DNA from: Thamnidium elegans
Lineage: Eukaryota; Mucoromycota; Mucoromycetes; Mucorales; Mucoraceae
Reading direction: 5' to 3'
Assembly (NCBI GenBank): GCA_025201345.1
Contig: JAIXMG010000016.1
Coordinates: forward strand, 1 to 64,000
DNA length: 64,000 bases
In this document: in pieces, positions 45,708-57,047 of the stretch
How the letters are laid out: every line of letters begins with the position of its first letter
Position numbering within the stretch: position 1 is the stretch's first letter
The notes under the pieces: generated by a model
Databases searched by the model: none
Seen by the model: only the letters and a program-made list of their open reading frames with translations
Told to the model about the DNA's origin: nothing
Made by a program: the position numbers and the translations under genes

Positions 45708-46455
45708 TTAAGCACGGGCAAGACGGGCGTTACGGGCCAATTGACGAGCGTTAAGCTTGACAACCTTCTTGTCATCAGCACGGGGAACAACCTCATCCTT
45801 TTCGGTAAGGACGACCTCGATGTGAGAGGGAGAACACATGAAAGGGTTGATTCTACCATGAGCACGGTAAGTACGACGACGATGCTTGGGAGCTTGGTTA
45901 ACAACAATGCTGGAGATATAGAGTTCCTCAACATTCAAACCCTTAGCCTATAATTATATATACGTCAGTACCTCTGCGTATAATCTAAAATTTAAATATT
46001 TATTTTTTTTACCTCAGCGTTGGATTCAGCATTCTTCAAGAGGTCAGTGACGAACTTGACAGACTTAACGGGCCAGCGACCTTGAGTGGTACCGAATTCC
46101 TTGGCTTGAGCATGACGACCAACACCACCGTTGAACTTACGGAAAGGAATGATTTGCTTGTGTTCGGTAACGTTGTTAAGGTAGGTGAAAGCCTTGCTTA
46201 ACTTCAAACCCTTGACAGCGACAGCGACTTCGTGGGTGTTCTTGAACTATATAAAAATATACCGTTGAGAAAATGCGAAACCTTCCTATATCATTAAATA
46301 CAATCAACTTACGTGAACGCGAAGGTAAGAACCTCTGGACTTGGAAGCTAAAAAAGAAAGAACTTGTCAATATATGTCATACAATTTTTTTTTCTCTTTA
46401 AAAAAAAAAGCTTACCCTTAGCGGGGTTGGCTGGAGTAGCAGCGTATCTGACCAT
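45708..46455 (-). CDS. RPL17: 60S ribosomal protein L17 (uL22)
   Basis: Four exons, ATG 46455, stop 45708-45710. It begins [13 protein letters not shown], then [108 protein letters not shown] and a basic C-terminus. All are signatures of eukaryotic L17/uL22, which lines the polypeptide exit tunnel. Codon use is more GC-rich at third positions than in neighbouring genes, as expected for a highly expressed gene. It faces RPL15 across about 1.2 kb. Confidence 0.97.
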
Positions 46456-47689
46456 AGTTGCTCAACAGACTAAACAAATTATTGGTATTAGGTTAGTATA
46501 TCTTTTTTTTTTCATCTTGTATTCAATGCACAATCGAAGAAAAATAACAGAAAAAAAGTGATAGTAGAAAAAAAAAAAAAAGGGCTTCTCCACACATAAA
46601 TCGATTATATAATATATTTCCATCCATTTAAACTTTATATCGATCTTTTATTTTTCAACATCCATCTAATATTTGTTGGTTTTCATAGGATTTAATTTCA
46701 TATATAATCGATGTTGTGTTCTCTCTCTATTCTGTTATCTTCTTTCTTTTCGTGCATCTTATCGGTATACATACTGTCGAATAAAAGGAAGGATTGACTA
46801 TGACAGTGTCTGTGAGCTCGTATATCCCCTCTCAACTTGAAAAAATAGCGCCTCTTTAAATGACCCGGTCCGGGGAGTTCTTTCGTTTTGAAAAAAAGAC
46901 TTTTTAGAAGCAACTCTTTTGTGCGTTTGACATATAAAAAAGTAAAGTAAAGTTGGTATAGAACCAAGTCTTTTATTGTATAATACATGTATTATTTTGA
47001 GAAAAAGAGGTGTACTTTATTAGCTTTAAAGTTATTGAACTACACTGGTAAAAAATACTCTACCTTTAAAATCCGCTAAATATGTCAAATCGAAATATTA
47101 TAACATTACTGTACATATCATCATATACATGACTATAATATCGATGTGTACGAAAGTAATTGACATACTTGACCTGCAAGGAAATAGACTGTACTTTTTT
47201 ACAAAGTCTACCGGCACATAGCCTCTTTTTTTTTTTTTAGAAAAAAAATGTATACGTGGTATTGAATATCCGCCCGAAAAAAAAAAGAAAGGTGTTAAGA
47301 CATGAATTTCACTGTGGAAAGCGTAATACCCCCTCTTTAATCATATCTTTTAGGTAAGATGATTAAAATAAACAAGAAAGCGTCGATACTATTTTATTTG
47401 TAAAGCATAATGGATTTAATCACGAAAACGTTCATGGATAATTAAAAGGATGGATTGATGGATTGATGGAAAAAAAAAAAAAAAAAAAAAAAGAACTATA
47501 TACTTGACAGCATACACAATATTTTTTTATAATCTAATGATTTAATTGATCCGATCGATTCACTCTTTATTTTTTTTATGCAATGCTGAAGATAAAATAT
47601 ACCTCGACGCTTTCTATGTAACCATTTACAATATACTAATCTGTTCTTTTATTTTATTTTAAAAAAAAACTATTTAAATTCAAATAGTC
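46456..47689. promoter_or_regulatory. Divergent ribosomal-protein intergenic region
   Basis: 1,234 bp between the start codons of RPL17 (minus) and RPL15 (plus), with T-rich and A-rich tracts, a short tandem GGATTGAT repeat (about 47449-47470) next to an A run of about 24 nt, and no recognisable gene. Co-regulation of the two genes is plausible; no known ribosomal-protein promoter motif is obvious. Confidence 0.45.
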
Positions 47690-48377
47690 ATGGGTGGTAA
47701 GTGAACATAATTTGTATAGTCGATATTTTTGAATTTGTATTAATAAAAAGTAACTTTTTTTTTAAATAGCCTACAAGTATCTCGAGGAACTTGCCAGAAA
47801 GAAGCAATCTGATGTCTCCCGTTTCTTACTTCGTGTTAGATGTTGGGAATTCAGACAATTGAATGTCATTACCCGTGCTTCTCGCCCTTCTCGTCCCGAT
47901 AAGGCTCGTCGTTTAGGTTACAAGGCCAAGCAAGGTTTCGTTATCTACCGTATCCGTGTCCGTCGTGGTGGTCGTAAGAGACCTGTTCACAAGGGTGCTA
48001 CCTTCGGTAAGCCTGTCAACGAGGGTGTTAACCAACTCAAGTATCAACGTTCTCTCCGTTCCACTGCTGAGGAGCGTGTCGGTCGTAAGTGTGCTAACCT
48101 CCGTGTTTTGAACTCTTACTGGGTTAACCAAGATGCTACCTACAAGTACTTCGAAGTTATCCTTGTCGATCCCTCTCACAAGGCTATCCGTCGTGATGCT
48201 CACATCAACTGGATCGCTAACCCCGTTCACAAGCGTCGTGAAGCTCGTGGTCTTACTGCCATCGGTCGTAAGTCTCGTGGTCACGGTAAGGGTCATCGTT
48301 TCAACAACACCAAGGGTTCTGGTCGTCGTGCCACCTGGAAGCGTCGCAACACCCTCTCTCTCCGTCGTTACCGTTAA
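47690..48377 (+). CDS. RPL15: 60S ribosomal protein L15 (eL15)
   Basis: Exon 1 is only 7 nt (47690-47696, ATG GGT G), joined across intron 47697-47769 to exon 2 to give 204 residues, the standard eL15 length. The sequence is clear: [60 protein letters not shown] and the end [13 protein letters not shown]. The GC-rich third positions (CGT, AAG, GTC, ACC) mark strong translational selection compared with the surrounding AT-rich genes. Confidence 0.97.
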
Positions 48378-48545
48378 ATGTCTTGATGTGTTTAGTATTT
48401 CTACTAAAAAGTGTACTCATACTATCAAAAAATTCATCACTTCATTTTGTTCCCCCCTTTCTTTTTTTTGCTTTACTAGTATCTTGTAATTCAATAAAAC
48501 TGCAACAAATCAAAAAAAAAATCGTGTCCTTTTATTATTATTACG

Positions 48546-50462
48546 TTATCCTCTAGTATTAGGTTTACTAACATTATGCCGTATATCATAATTATCTTCA
48601 TTATAGCTATAAGTATTGCTTTCTGTACCAACTAGATTGGTATCACCATCGTTATTATAGTATCCATTATCAACGTAGTTCGTTTCTCCAATATCTTGAT
48701 AGCCATAATACTCATTATGGTTTGGACTTTGATACCCATAATTATCATAGTATTCACCGCCAACCTGTTGCGAATAACCAGTTCGGGGCGTAGGAGGATA
48801 GTAATAACTTTCGTCAGTATACGGTTGAGCATACTGGTGCAAAATGTATTCTTCATTGTAAGGTGGTGCGTTACTACTAATGGCCGGTGATACGAAAGAA
48901 CGTGCACCATCGGTTGCTACGTCTTCATCAGCTGTACGCTGAGTCATTTCCTTCTTTTTACTAGTTTTTTTATCCTTGGCATTACTTGGTACTGGCATCT
49001 GTACCTGCATGTTCTTTTCTTTTCTATTATATCGAGCTCTTTTAAATAAAAGTAAAGATACAGCAACTTGAGAAAAATATAATCAATTCGTTGGCTTATA
49101 TATATACGTATATATAGACAGAGAGAGAGAGAGAGAGACTTACTGACGATAGCTAAACCTACTATTCCACCCAAGGCTCCGCCTGCAATAGCGGCTGTAT
49201 TATCCTTTTGACTTCCAGGAATATTTGCGTCCACTTAAAAAAGTTTCGTTAGTTTAAAACTTTAATACCTATATACTTTTTTTCTTACTAACCTGCAATA
49301 GAAGAAATCGGGGTTGCCGCGGAAGAGCTTGTAAGCGTATCAGATGTGAGCAACGGTGTTGAAGGATATACACTATCGCTGGTGATGGAAGCGAGCGTAA
49401 TACTGGTAATATTCGACAAAAGAAAAGTAGGTAATAAAGAAGTACTAATGGTTATAATCTCTTCGGTGGTAGTAGAAGGTTGTCCACTACTAGTAACGGT
49501 GAAAATAGTAGAAATAGAAGTAGATTGTTCGCTAGTTGCAGAAGAAGAATGCTCACTACTGCTACTACTACTACTACTATGGTGACCACTAGTAGTAGTA
49601 GATTGTTCGCTGGTAGTTTTAGCGTGTCTTCCTGTACTAGTCGCAGTAGACTCATCTATAGTAGAGGACAATTCGCTTTTATATGTAGTACGGCGTCTAC
49701 CAGTAGAAGTAGCAGTAGACTCTACATCCGCGGTAGAACTATACTGCTGGGTACTAGTATTTGACTTGGTAACTGTAGATTCTCTACCTGTAGTAGTCTC
49801 TTCAGACTTTTCATCGACAGTAGCAGCTGCTTTATGTGTTGGAGTAGTTTCATCTGAAGACTTCCTGCGATGAATAGAAGAGGGGCTAGTATCATTCGAA
49901 TCGGAATTCTCCGTACTTGTAGCAGTTGGATGATGTCTCTCGGTTTTTGTAGTGGTTCTATCATCTTCACTATCTAAAATAGACTGCGAACTTGACTTTG
50001 AATGCGTATCTTTGGATGTTTCTGTAGCTGCGTTATTATTTAAAGTATTCGGTTTCTATTATCAAAAGAAATAATTGGATAGTTTAGATATAATTAGGTT
50101 TTTTTTTGGTTAAAAATAAATAAATAAATTAATACTTGATTTGATTTGGCAGCCGAGGTTGTCGAACTATCATCTTCGCGATTGTCCATGACCTCTTCAT
50201 CTTCTGTGGGGTCATTCTCTTCATTGTACTCTTCGTTGTTTTCGTCGTCATATTCTTCATTCCTACCAGTCATATCATTAGATTCACTTTTTACCAAAAT
50301 TCTATTCTCGATTTTTCTTTCTAAAAGATCAATAGTACTCTCAAATCTTTTGTTAAAAAAAGATTTCTTTTGCGATACGTCTTTTTTAAAATACTCATTA
50401 CTGGTACTGCGATGAATTCTGCCTCTGTAGGTAATTAATTTACCAGCGCTATCATGTTTCAT
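48546..50462 (-). CDS. Mucin-like single-pass plasma-membrane protein (sensor-like)
   Basis: Minus-strand gene, stop 48546-48548, first supported ATG 50462 (MKHDSAGKLITYRGRIH). The middle is a Ser/Thr-rich region of over 200 residues (STATSTGRHAKTTSEQSTTT, SSSSSSEHSSSATS), expected to be O-mannosylated. It is followed by GSQKDNTAAIAGGALGG and, across an intron at about 49070-49143, VGLAIVIAVSLLLFKRARYN. That is one transmembrane helix with a basic stop-transfer sequence, visible only after splicing. The cytosolic tail is Tyr/Asn/Gln-rich (YGYQSPNHNEYYGYQDIGE). The layout is that of Mid2/Wsc-type wall-stress sensors, but no Wsc or Cys-rich head is seen and no signal peptide is found, so an upstream exon may be missing. 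Confidence 0.7.
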
Positions 50463-51251
50463 AATTGCAGCTTTTTTTTTTTTAAAAAAAATATAATTAA
50501 AAAGAGAAAAAACTCTCTTCTTGTGAAGGTTACTTTTTTTTAAAAAAAAATATCCTTTTGTCGGAGCTAACTACTAAAGAAAATATTGTATATCTTTTAT
50601 TAGACAAACTTTAAATCTTAACTATGCGAGCCAAAATTTATCTCCATATCACTTAATAATATATATATGTATATTTCTGGACGCATAGGTAAATCATTTG
50701 TCAGTAACTTTACTTTTTCTCTTTCTTTTCCCGCAAAATAAAAAATAAAAAGTATGTGTACTTCAAACGCGTCAATATTAGGTGCTAAATGTTATAAAAA
50801 CAATAAAACTCGCTTTCCTTGTAGAAGATACTTCAAAAATATACTGAGAGACGCTGTAAAGTTTACTTCAAATCCAAGCCTTTCAAAACGAGAGTTTAAA
50901 TACAATAGAAAAACTTCTACAGAGTTTTATCTATTTATGTGTTCGACAAAAGGCGAATTAATTTTTATGCATACTCTCTTATCAAGATTCTTCTCATTTA
51001 ATACTGTTTTTGAGATCGATAGGGCAACATCACCGCTGATGAATCCGTGAGACGTTATATTTTATCTCCTTTTATTACAAATATTAGAAAACACTCTTTA
51101 GATATCTTGCGTACATAAAAGAAGGGGGGGGGGAGTACAGAACCCATTGACATTATTATCCAATAAAAACAAGTTAAAAAAAAAAGGATATATATAAAAG
51201 AGACTTTATCTTTTTTCTTCTTTTCTGCAATACTCAAAAACTGGGAAAAAA
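50463..51251. other. Divergent upstream region
   Basis: About 0.8 kb between the mucin-like gene (minus) and the methyltransferase (plus). It probably holds both promoters and possibly a signal-peptide exon of the mucin-like gene. A 98-codon plus-strand frame (50754-51050) has no homology that I recognise. A run of nine G sits at about 51126-51134. Confidence 0.4.
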
Positions 51252-52369
51252 ATGACCAACTCTATTAATATCACTCATAGTAATTGTGAAATTGCATTTG
51301 AATGGAAAGGTGGTCGTCGTTTAGCAAACAATCAAGATGTAGCTTATATCTTACCAAGTGACCAAACTGAAGTTGATAGATTACATTTGAACCATAATTT
51401 GTGGAAGTAAGTTTTGTTTTTGTTTTGTTTTAATTGATATTGATTTTTTTTTTTATGTAGAAATGTTATTGGAGGGTAAACAGTGTATAAATATTAATAA
51501 AGATGATTTGCTAATATCTTTAATAGTTTATTCAAGTCTCCATTACACGACAAGTTAACTCAAGGTTGTCGTGTTATCGACATCGGTTGTGGGCCTGGTT
51601 GGTGGACCTTGGTATGTGCTAATTCATATAAATGTGGTACATTTACTAACATTTTTATATATATCATATATATATATAGGATATGGCTCGCTTATACCCT
51701 AATTCAGAATTTATTGGTATTGATATGGCCGATGTGTTTATTACTAAAGATAAACCAGAAAATGTTACGTTCAAGATTATGAACGCTGGTACAGGACTAG
51801 ACTTTGAAGATGAATCATTTGACTTTGTATTTCAACGTTTCTTGGTAATGGGATTTCCTACTGATCAATACATTTTATCGATCAAGGAAATCAAACGTAT
51901 TCTTAAGCCTTGCGGGTATCTTGAAATTATTGAATTGGTAAATGATTATAAAAATGCAGGACCTGCTTTTAAGAATATAAACACTTGGAGTAAAGTATTT
52001 TGGATATTTTGTTTAGTGTGTGTGTGTGTGTATACTAATGTGTAATTTTTTTTTAAAGTTAATAAGGCATTAGCAGCTAGAAATATGGATTCGTTTATTG
52101 CAGACAAGATCTCTAGTTTTCTTTCTGACGCAGGTTATGTTGATATAAGAGATATCAATTATGATGTTCCTATTGGTAGTTGGGGAGGCGAACCTGGTGA
52201 GATGTTCTTGGCTATTCAAAGATTAGCTCTTCCAGCTGTTAAGGTGATGATAACTGAATTGACGGATGTAACTGATAAAGAGTATGATGATAATTTGGAA
52301 CTTGCTTTCAAAGAAGTTGATGTATCTCAAATTTCTACGCGATTTAGATTGATCTATGCTACTAAATAG
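51252..52369 (+). CDS. SAM-dependent methyltransferase, class I
   Basis: Four exons (51252-51406, 51527-51611, 51680 to about 51990, about 52060-52369). It starts MTNSINITHSNCEIAFEWKG and has GRRLANNQDVAYILPSDQTE, a segment typical of a large fungal family of methyltransferases upstream of the SAM fold. Motif I is RVIDIGCGPGWWTLDMARLY, motif II is FIGIDMADVF, and post-motifs are FDFVFQRFLVMGFP and EIKRILKPCGYLEIIEL. Substrate cannot be read from the sequence; relatives include UMTA/LaeA-like and ubiquinone-type enzymes. No secondary-metabolite genes are adjacent. Confidence 0.82.
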
Positions 52370-52509
52370 CTTTGCATGAATATACTTCTTTCACTTGAAA
52401 TAAAACCTAAACAGTTATTACACGTATAAAAAAAAAAGACCCTTTTTTTTTTGTATAAATACATTTTCAAATTGCCTGTATAAATTTTTATTTTTTTTAC
52501 ATTTGTATA

Positions 52510-52876
52510 TTAAGCAATTCTTTTGATGGAATTTACCATATCAGTAGATAAAATAGAGAAGCGTGTTGTAAAAGGTGTCTTTGTTAAATATCTTGACCAA
52601 ACTAAATAAGAAAATATATCAGTTACCATTAATTATTATATAAAATACTATTTTTCTATTTTTACCCCAGAATGAGAACTTTTTACCCAACCATTTACCA
52701 ACAAAAGGAAAAATGACTAGAGAGAATAAAGCATTTAATTGTTGTTTACTTTCTTCCCATTCTGCTTCTGCATCATAATCGTAAAGGCTATCTTGATCTT
52801 CGTCACTGTATAATTCGTGTGTTTCAAAAGTGTCTTCATCAAGACTTGAATATGGGTTGGGGTCAAAGCTAGCCAT
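52510..52876 (-). CDS. Mim2-like mitochondrial outer-membrane protein
   Basis: Two exons (52876-52666, 52601-52510) joined across a 63-nt intron give 100 residues; without the second exon a false tail is read. The N-terminal half is acidic (SSLDEDTFETHELYSDEDQD). The second half has AEWEESKQQLNALFSLVIFP, then FVGKWLGKKFSFWVWSRYL, one transmembrane segment with a W/R-rich border. Acidic N-terminus, single helix, GKxLGRKxxxWxWxRYL-like ending and size fit the fungal Mim2 subunit of the MIM insertase for outer-membrane helical proteins. The family is assigned from remembered motif style, so moderate confidence. Confidence 0.55.
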
Positions 52877-53091
52877 CTATTCTTTTTTTTTTAAAAAGAA
52901 AGTTAACAACTTTTTTTTTTCGTTTTTTCTGTTTAAACAACACATGCCTTTTTTTTTTTTACAAGGAGTGAAAGAGAGCGCGTAAAAAGGTGAATTAAAT
53001 CAAATGATTGGGTGTAAATATTTATCCATATATTTTTTTAAACAAGCTTTTTTTATTTTTTATTTCTATATTTTTTTTTTTTTTACTCAAG

Positions 53092-54054
53092 ATGGATACC
53101 AAGCTTTTAGCTAAACTCGATTTACAAGCAGATAATACTTTATCGGTTGTTTTTGAACGTAACCGGTTAAAAGGGTTAAAGTAAAATACGCAACTTGGTT
53201 TACTTTGGCTGCGGATAACTAAACTTTTTTTTTATTTATTTCATCTAGACTTGTTGTAGATAAATACGACGCAACTATTGAAAAGCATTTGACACAATTA
53301 AGAGATGGTATTAAAGTACTGGAACAACAATTATCTGAAGAAGAACAAACAGGCGCTAGGTAAACCCATTTTAAAAAAGAAAGAAAGCATTACACACAAT
53401 GTTTAACTCTTTTTTTTTTTTCTTAAAAAAATAAAAATAAAATACAATAGAGATACAAAGAGTGAAGAAGATAAATTAATTCAACTGCAAGTAAAAGTAG
53501 ACAAATTAGATGCACTGTTAGGAAATCAAGACGATGTGACAGCAAGAGAGATATTGTTAGGTAATAGCCGAGGAAAAACATCCGCTCGATTTACTAGTAT
53601 AGATATGGATCCAAGCGATTTAGAAAACGGACAAATTTTGCAATTACAACAACGTATTATTGATGGTATGTGTGTATCCTTGGATACAATATGAAAAAAA
53701 CTAAAAAAAATAAATATATACTGTAGATCAAGATACAGATTTAGATCACTTATCGTCTGCGATACGAAGACAAAGAGAACTTGGGTTATTAATTGGAGAT
53801 GAATTAGAGACTCATGCTCAACTTATTGATGAGACTGATGCAATGGTAGATAATACTGATGAAAGATTAAGGCAAGCAAAGAAGAAATTGGATTATGTTG
53901 GACGTAAAGTCAAGGATAACAGTAAGTTGATTATCTATTTATTACATATACGACGATCTTACTAATCACAAAAAAAAAAAAAAAAAAAGAATCTGTTTGT
54001 ATTGTTATTGGATTAATTATTGTATTTTTTATTCTTGTAGCGTTATTTAGATAA
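53092..54054 (+). CDS. SYN8: Qc-SNARE, Syn8/syntaxin-8-like
   Basis: Five exons with short introns, ATG 53092 (MDTKLLAKLDLQADNTLS), stop 54052-54054. The N-terminal half is helical. The SNARE motif is SAIRRQRELGLLIGDELETH, then QLIDETDAMVDNTDERLRQA, followed by a short linker (VGRKVKDNKS) and the C-terminal anchor VCIVIGLIIVFFILVALF ending ..R. The family acts in endosome/vacuole membrane fusion. Aligned with syntaxin 8 (..GDE....LDEQNEIIDDL..), the position of the ionic-layer Gln is occupied by His (LETHAQLIDE), with a Gln two residues later. Confidence 0.8.
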
Positions 54055-54147
54055 GAGATCGCGTAGCTTGAAATAAATTTCTTTTTTTCTTTTTCTTCTT
54101 TCTCTTTCTCTGTTCTTTTTTTTTTTTTCATTCTTTCATTTTAAAAC

Positions 54148-55305
54148 ATGTCTGCAACCATGGTAAAAGAAGAGATCCCTCAAGATGCTAACGAGCATTG
54201 TCCAGTAAGCAAAACAACTTCAACTTCTCATTGCGATTATAAATGATGACTAATAACGGATATTACTATTAAAAAGGGACCCGAAAGTGAATCAGCAGGT
54301 AAAAAAGATGCTTGTGCCGGTTGCCCTAATCAAACTATTTGCGCTACTGCACCTAAAGGACCAGATCCAGGTAATAAAAATATACATGCACATGATACAC
54401 ACTTTTTTTTAAAAAAAAATCTGACAGGATTGTACACATTTAGATATCTCTGTTATTGCAGAACGATTATCTGGAGTTAAACACAAAATTCTTGTTCTTT
54501 CAGGTAAAGGAGGTGTAGGTAAATCAAGTTTTACATCACAGTTAGCATGGGCCTTATCAGGAGACGAGGACGTACAAGTAGGTGTGATGGATATTGATAT
54601 TTGTGGACCTTCTATTCCAACAATTATGGGTGTTGTTGATGAACAGATTCATCAAAGTAATAGTGGTTGGCAGCCTGTTTATATTCAAGATAACCTTAGT
54701 GTCATGTCTATTGGTTTCATGTTGCCAGATAAAGATGATGCAGTCATTTGGAGAGGACCAAAAAAGAATGGGTTAATTAAACAATTTTTAAGAGATGTGG
54801 ATTGGGGAACACTTGATTATCTTTTAGTGGATACACCGCCTGGTACCTCTGACGAGCATCTTTCATTAGCAAGCTTTTTAAAAGAATCTGGTATTGATGG
54901 TGCAGTTATCATTACTACACCACAAGAAGTTGCTTTACAAGATGTCAGAAAAGAAATCGATTTTTGTAAAAAGGCAAAGATTCGTATTCTTGGTTTAGTA
55001 GAAAATATGTCGGGATTTGTATGTCCCAACTGTCACGGAGAATCTGTTATTTTCCCGGCTACGACAGGTGGCGCAGAAGCATTAGCAAAAGAGTTTGGAA
55101 TTGAGTTATTAGGTAGAATTCCATTAGATCCTCGAGTTGCAAAAAGTTGTGATATGGGAGTATCTTTTCTTGACGAATACCCTGAATCACCAGCGTGTAT
55201 AGCATATGAAGACATAATAGACAGTGAGTATATATTTATAAAAAAAAAAAAAAAAAAAAAACTAAAAAGATACATATTATAGGATTGAGAGATATTGTTT
55301 ATTAA
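54148..55305 (+). CDS. NBP35: NBP35, cytosolic Fe-S scaffold P-loop ATPase
   Basis: Four exons, ATG 54148, last exon only 23 nt or so ending TAA 55303-55305. The N-terminal ferredoxin-like Cys set CPGPESES...[10 protein letters not shown] is diagnostic of Nbp35 against Cfd1. The Mrp-type ATPase domain shows [16 protein letters not shown] (deviant Walker A), [34 protein letters not shown] and the bridging-cluster CxxC in [13 protein letters not shown]. Nbp35 and Cfd1 assemble 4Fe-4S clusters for cytosolic and nuclear proteins. The CDS overlaps the convergent ZUP1 gene by 4 nt, both stops sharing TTAA. Confidence 0.95.
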
Positions 55306-56278
55306 ATAGTCAAGCTAACAACATTTTTCATACGCTCTTGTTCATCTTGATTTAATAAATAACTTTTATCAGAATCCCAAATCATTTTTCCATTTTGATA
55401 ATTTACTTGACCAAGCACGAGTAATGAATATTGTTTATTCTTTGCAATAGTTTTATCATCAACTCTAAATGGACGTGATAGAGAATTGTATTTAATTTTA
55501 GATGATAGTCTTAACATTCTTCTTCCAGGGTCAAACATGATTAAGTTTCGCTTGCCTGATTTTAATAATTCGATACCAATCACAGTTCTACTATGACCTT
55601 GATGTTGTAAATATAATGGTGGTTTATTGGTTATATAAACCGAGTTAGATGTTGTTGTTGTTGTTGTTATATTTGTTGTAAAGTAATATTGAATCCAATC
55701 AAACATATCTTTATGTAGTTTCTCTGGTCCAGGTTGATGAAAGTCAATAATAGTAGATCGAATACCAAGGTACGTAAATAACGTATAAACTTCTGTGGTA
55801 CCAATCCATTTTCGGGTTTTAAATACATGGTGTTCTAATTGTGCTGCACCAAAATTATCAAATCCTTCTTTCCACGCCTTTTCAATTAGAAATTGAATTC
55901 CTGATATATCGAGTACTTTCTTTATTAATGGTTCTCCATCTTGTATCTCTTGCTCTAAAAAACTCATCAACATTTGACAGTTACGATATCCACATCCCCA
56001 TCCTAAATCCATAAATCCTGTTGATAATTGATCTGTTGTTGCACTACACAAGTATGCTGCTAATGTATCTCCCTTTTTAAAGTTTGGTTCCAGACTAGGA
56101 ATAACACCTATTGACTTTTTAATAACAGCTTTGTTTATTATTTTTTATTTCGTATACCTGAAGTTCTACAGTCTTGTTTTAAAAAAGTAACTTGATCCCA
56201 AAGGTCTGTATCTGCATTTATACGTGATCTAGCTGGTACATTGTTTGCACTTTTTTTACTTTCTGATTCATCACTCAT
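55302..56278 (-). CDS. ZUP1/UFSP-type C78 cysteine protease (deubiquitinase)
   Basis: Two exons, ATG 56278 (MSDESESKKSANNVPARS), stop 55302-55304. The 3' splice site is the AG after TCAAT near 56107, giving RTSGVIPSLEPNFKKGD. The catalytic Cys lies in MDLGWGCGYRNCQMLMSFLE, the His/Asp pair in GHSRTVIGIELLKSG and RNLIMFDPGRRM, the arrangement of peptidase family C78 (UFSP, ZUFSP, S. pombe Mug105). ZUFSP cleaves Lys63-linked ubiquitin; this short fungal form lacks visible zinc fingers and resembles the bare protease. Poly-Thr insertion (ITTTTTTSN) near the middle. Confidence 0.85.
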
Positions 56279-57047
56279 ATCTCGTTCTTTTCTCTAAATA
56301 ATTATATATAAAAAAAAAGGAGAAAACAAAAAATAAGAACGAGGCGTAGTTTTTATTATTTCACTGTTTTTTTTGTGTACCTTTAAACTTGTGACTCTAT
56401 GGTCCTTATTTTCAAGTGTACATCTAGCTAATTTCACTTTAGTAATTAGTTGTATTAATATATACATATACAATACAAACCTTGTGCAAGTATTGTTTCT
56501 GACATTGCTTTTCTTACGTATTTTTTTTTTTTTTTTAGAAAAAAAAAGAAAAAAGAGAAAAAAAAAAAAAAGAAGTCAACTTTTTTTTAAAGTTGTCAAC
56601 TTTTTAACCTATCAATAACAGCAGAGTTTTTTTTTTAAGCTAGTTTACAGAGCAGCACACAAAAAACTGGTTTATACATGATATATCTCAAAAGACAGAG
56701 TGAGGGTTTTATCCGTTAGGTACAACAAAAGGTGTACATAATCCTTAAAAAAAAAGGGCACTTTAAGGCCAGCAAATAATAGCTTTGAATTGACACCTAC
56801 TAAAGGGTAGCTCATTTTTTTATTATTATAAACCCCCTCTCATAATATCTTAATATGTCTGTCTCAATTGAGTATAATTGATAACATATACCTTTTGCCA
56901 AAACGATGTTGCAAGAAAAAAAATTAAAGTGTCGCATGTTTTTAGAAAAAACAACGTGAACTTTATTATGCTTGAATCTTCTGGGTAAATTGATCATAGC
57001 TTTGAAATAGCTGTATTGTATTGTTAATATAGATTATATCTATTTAG
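56279..57047. other. Intergenic region upstream of the C78 protease
   Basis: About 0.8 kb of AT-rich DNA with long A and T runs (for example 56520-56575). No gene or RNA is recognised. It leads into a region of isolated exons. Confidence 0.4.

Noticed and set aside
45545..45953. Open frames on both strands across the RPL17 last exon
   Set aside because: Antisense and out-of-frame shadows of the biased RPL17 codons.
47913..48489. Long open frames opposite and beside RPL15
   Set aside because: Caused by strong CGT/AAG/GTC codon bias of RPL15; no independent support.
50754..51050. 98-codon plus-strand frame between divergent genes
   Set aside because: Lys/Arg/Asn composition matches translated AT-rich spacer and no family is recognised; left as intergenic.
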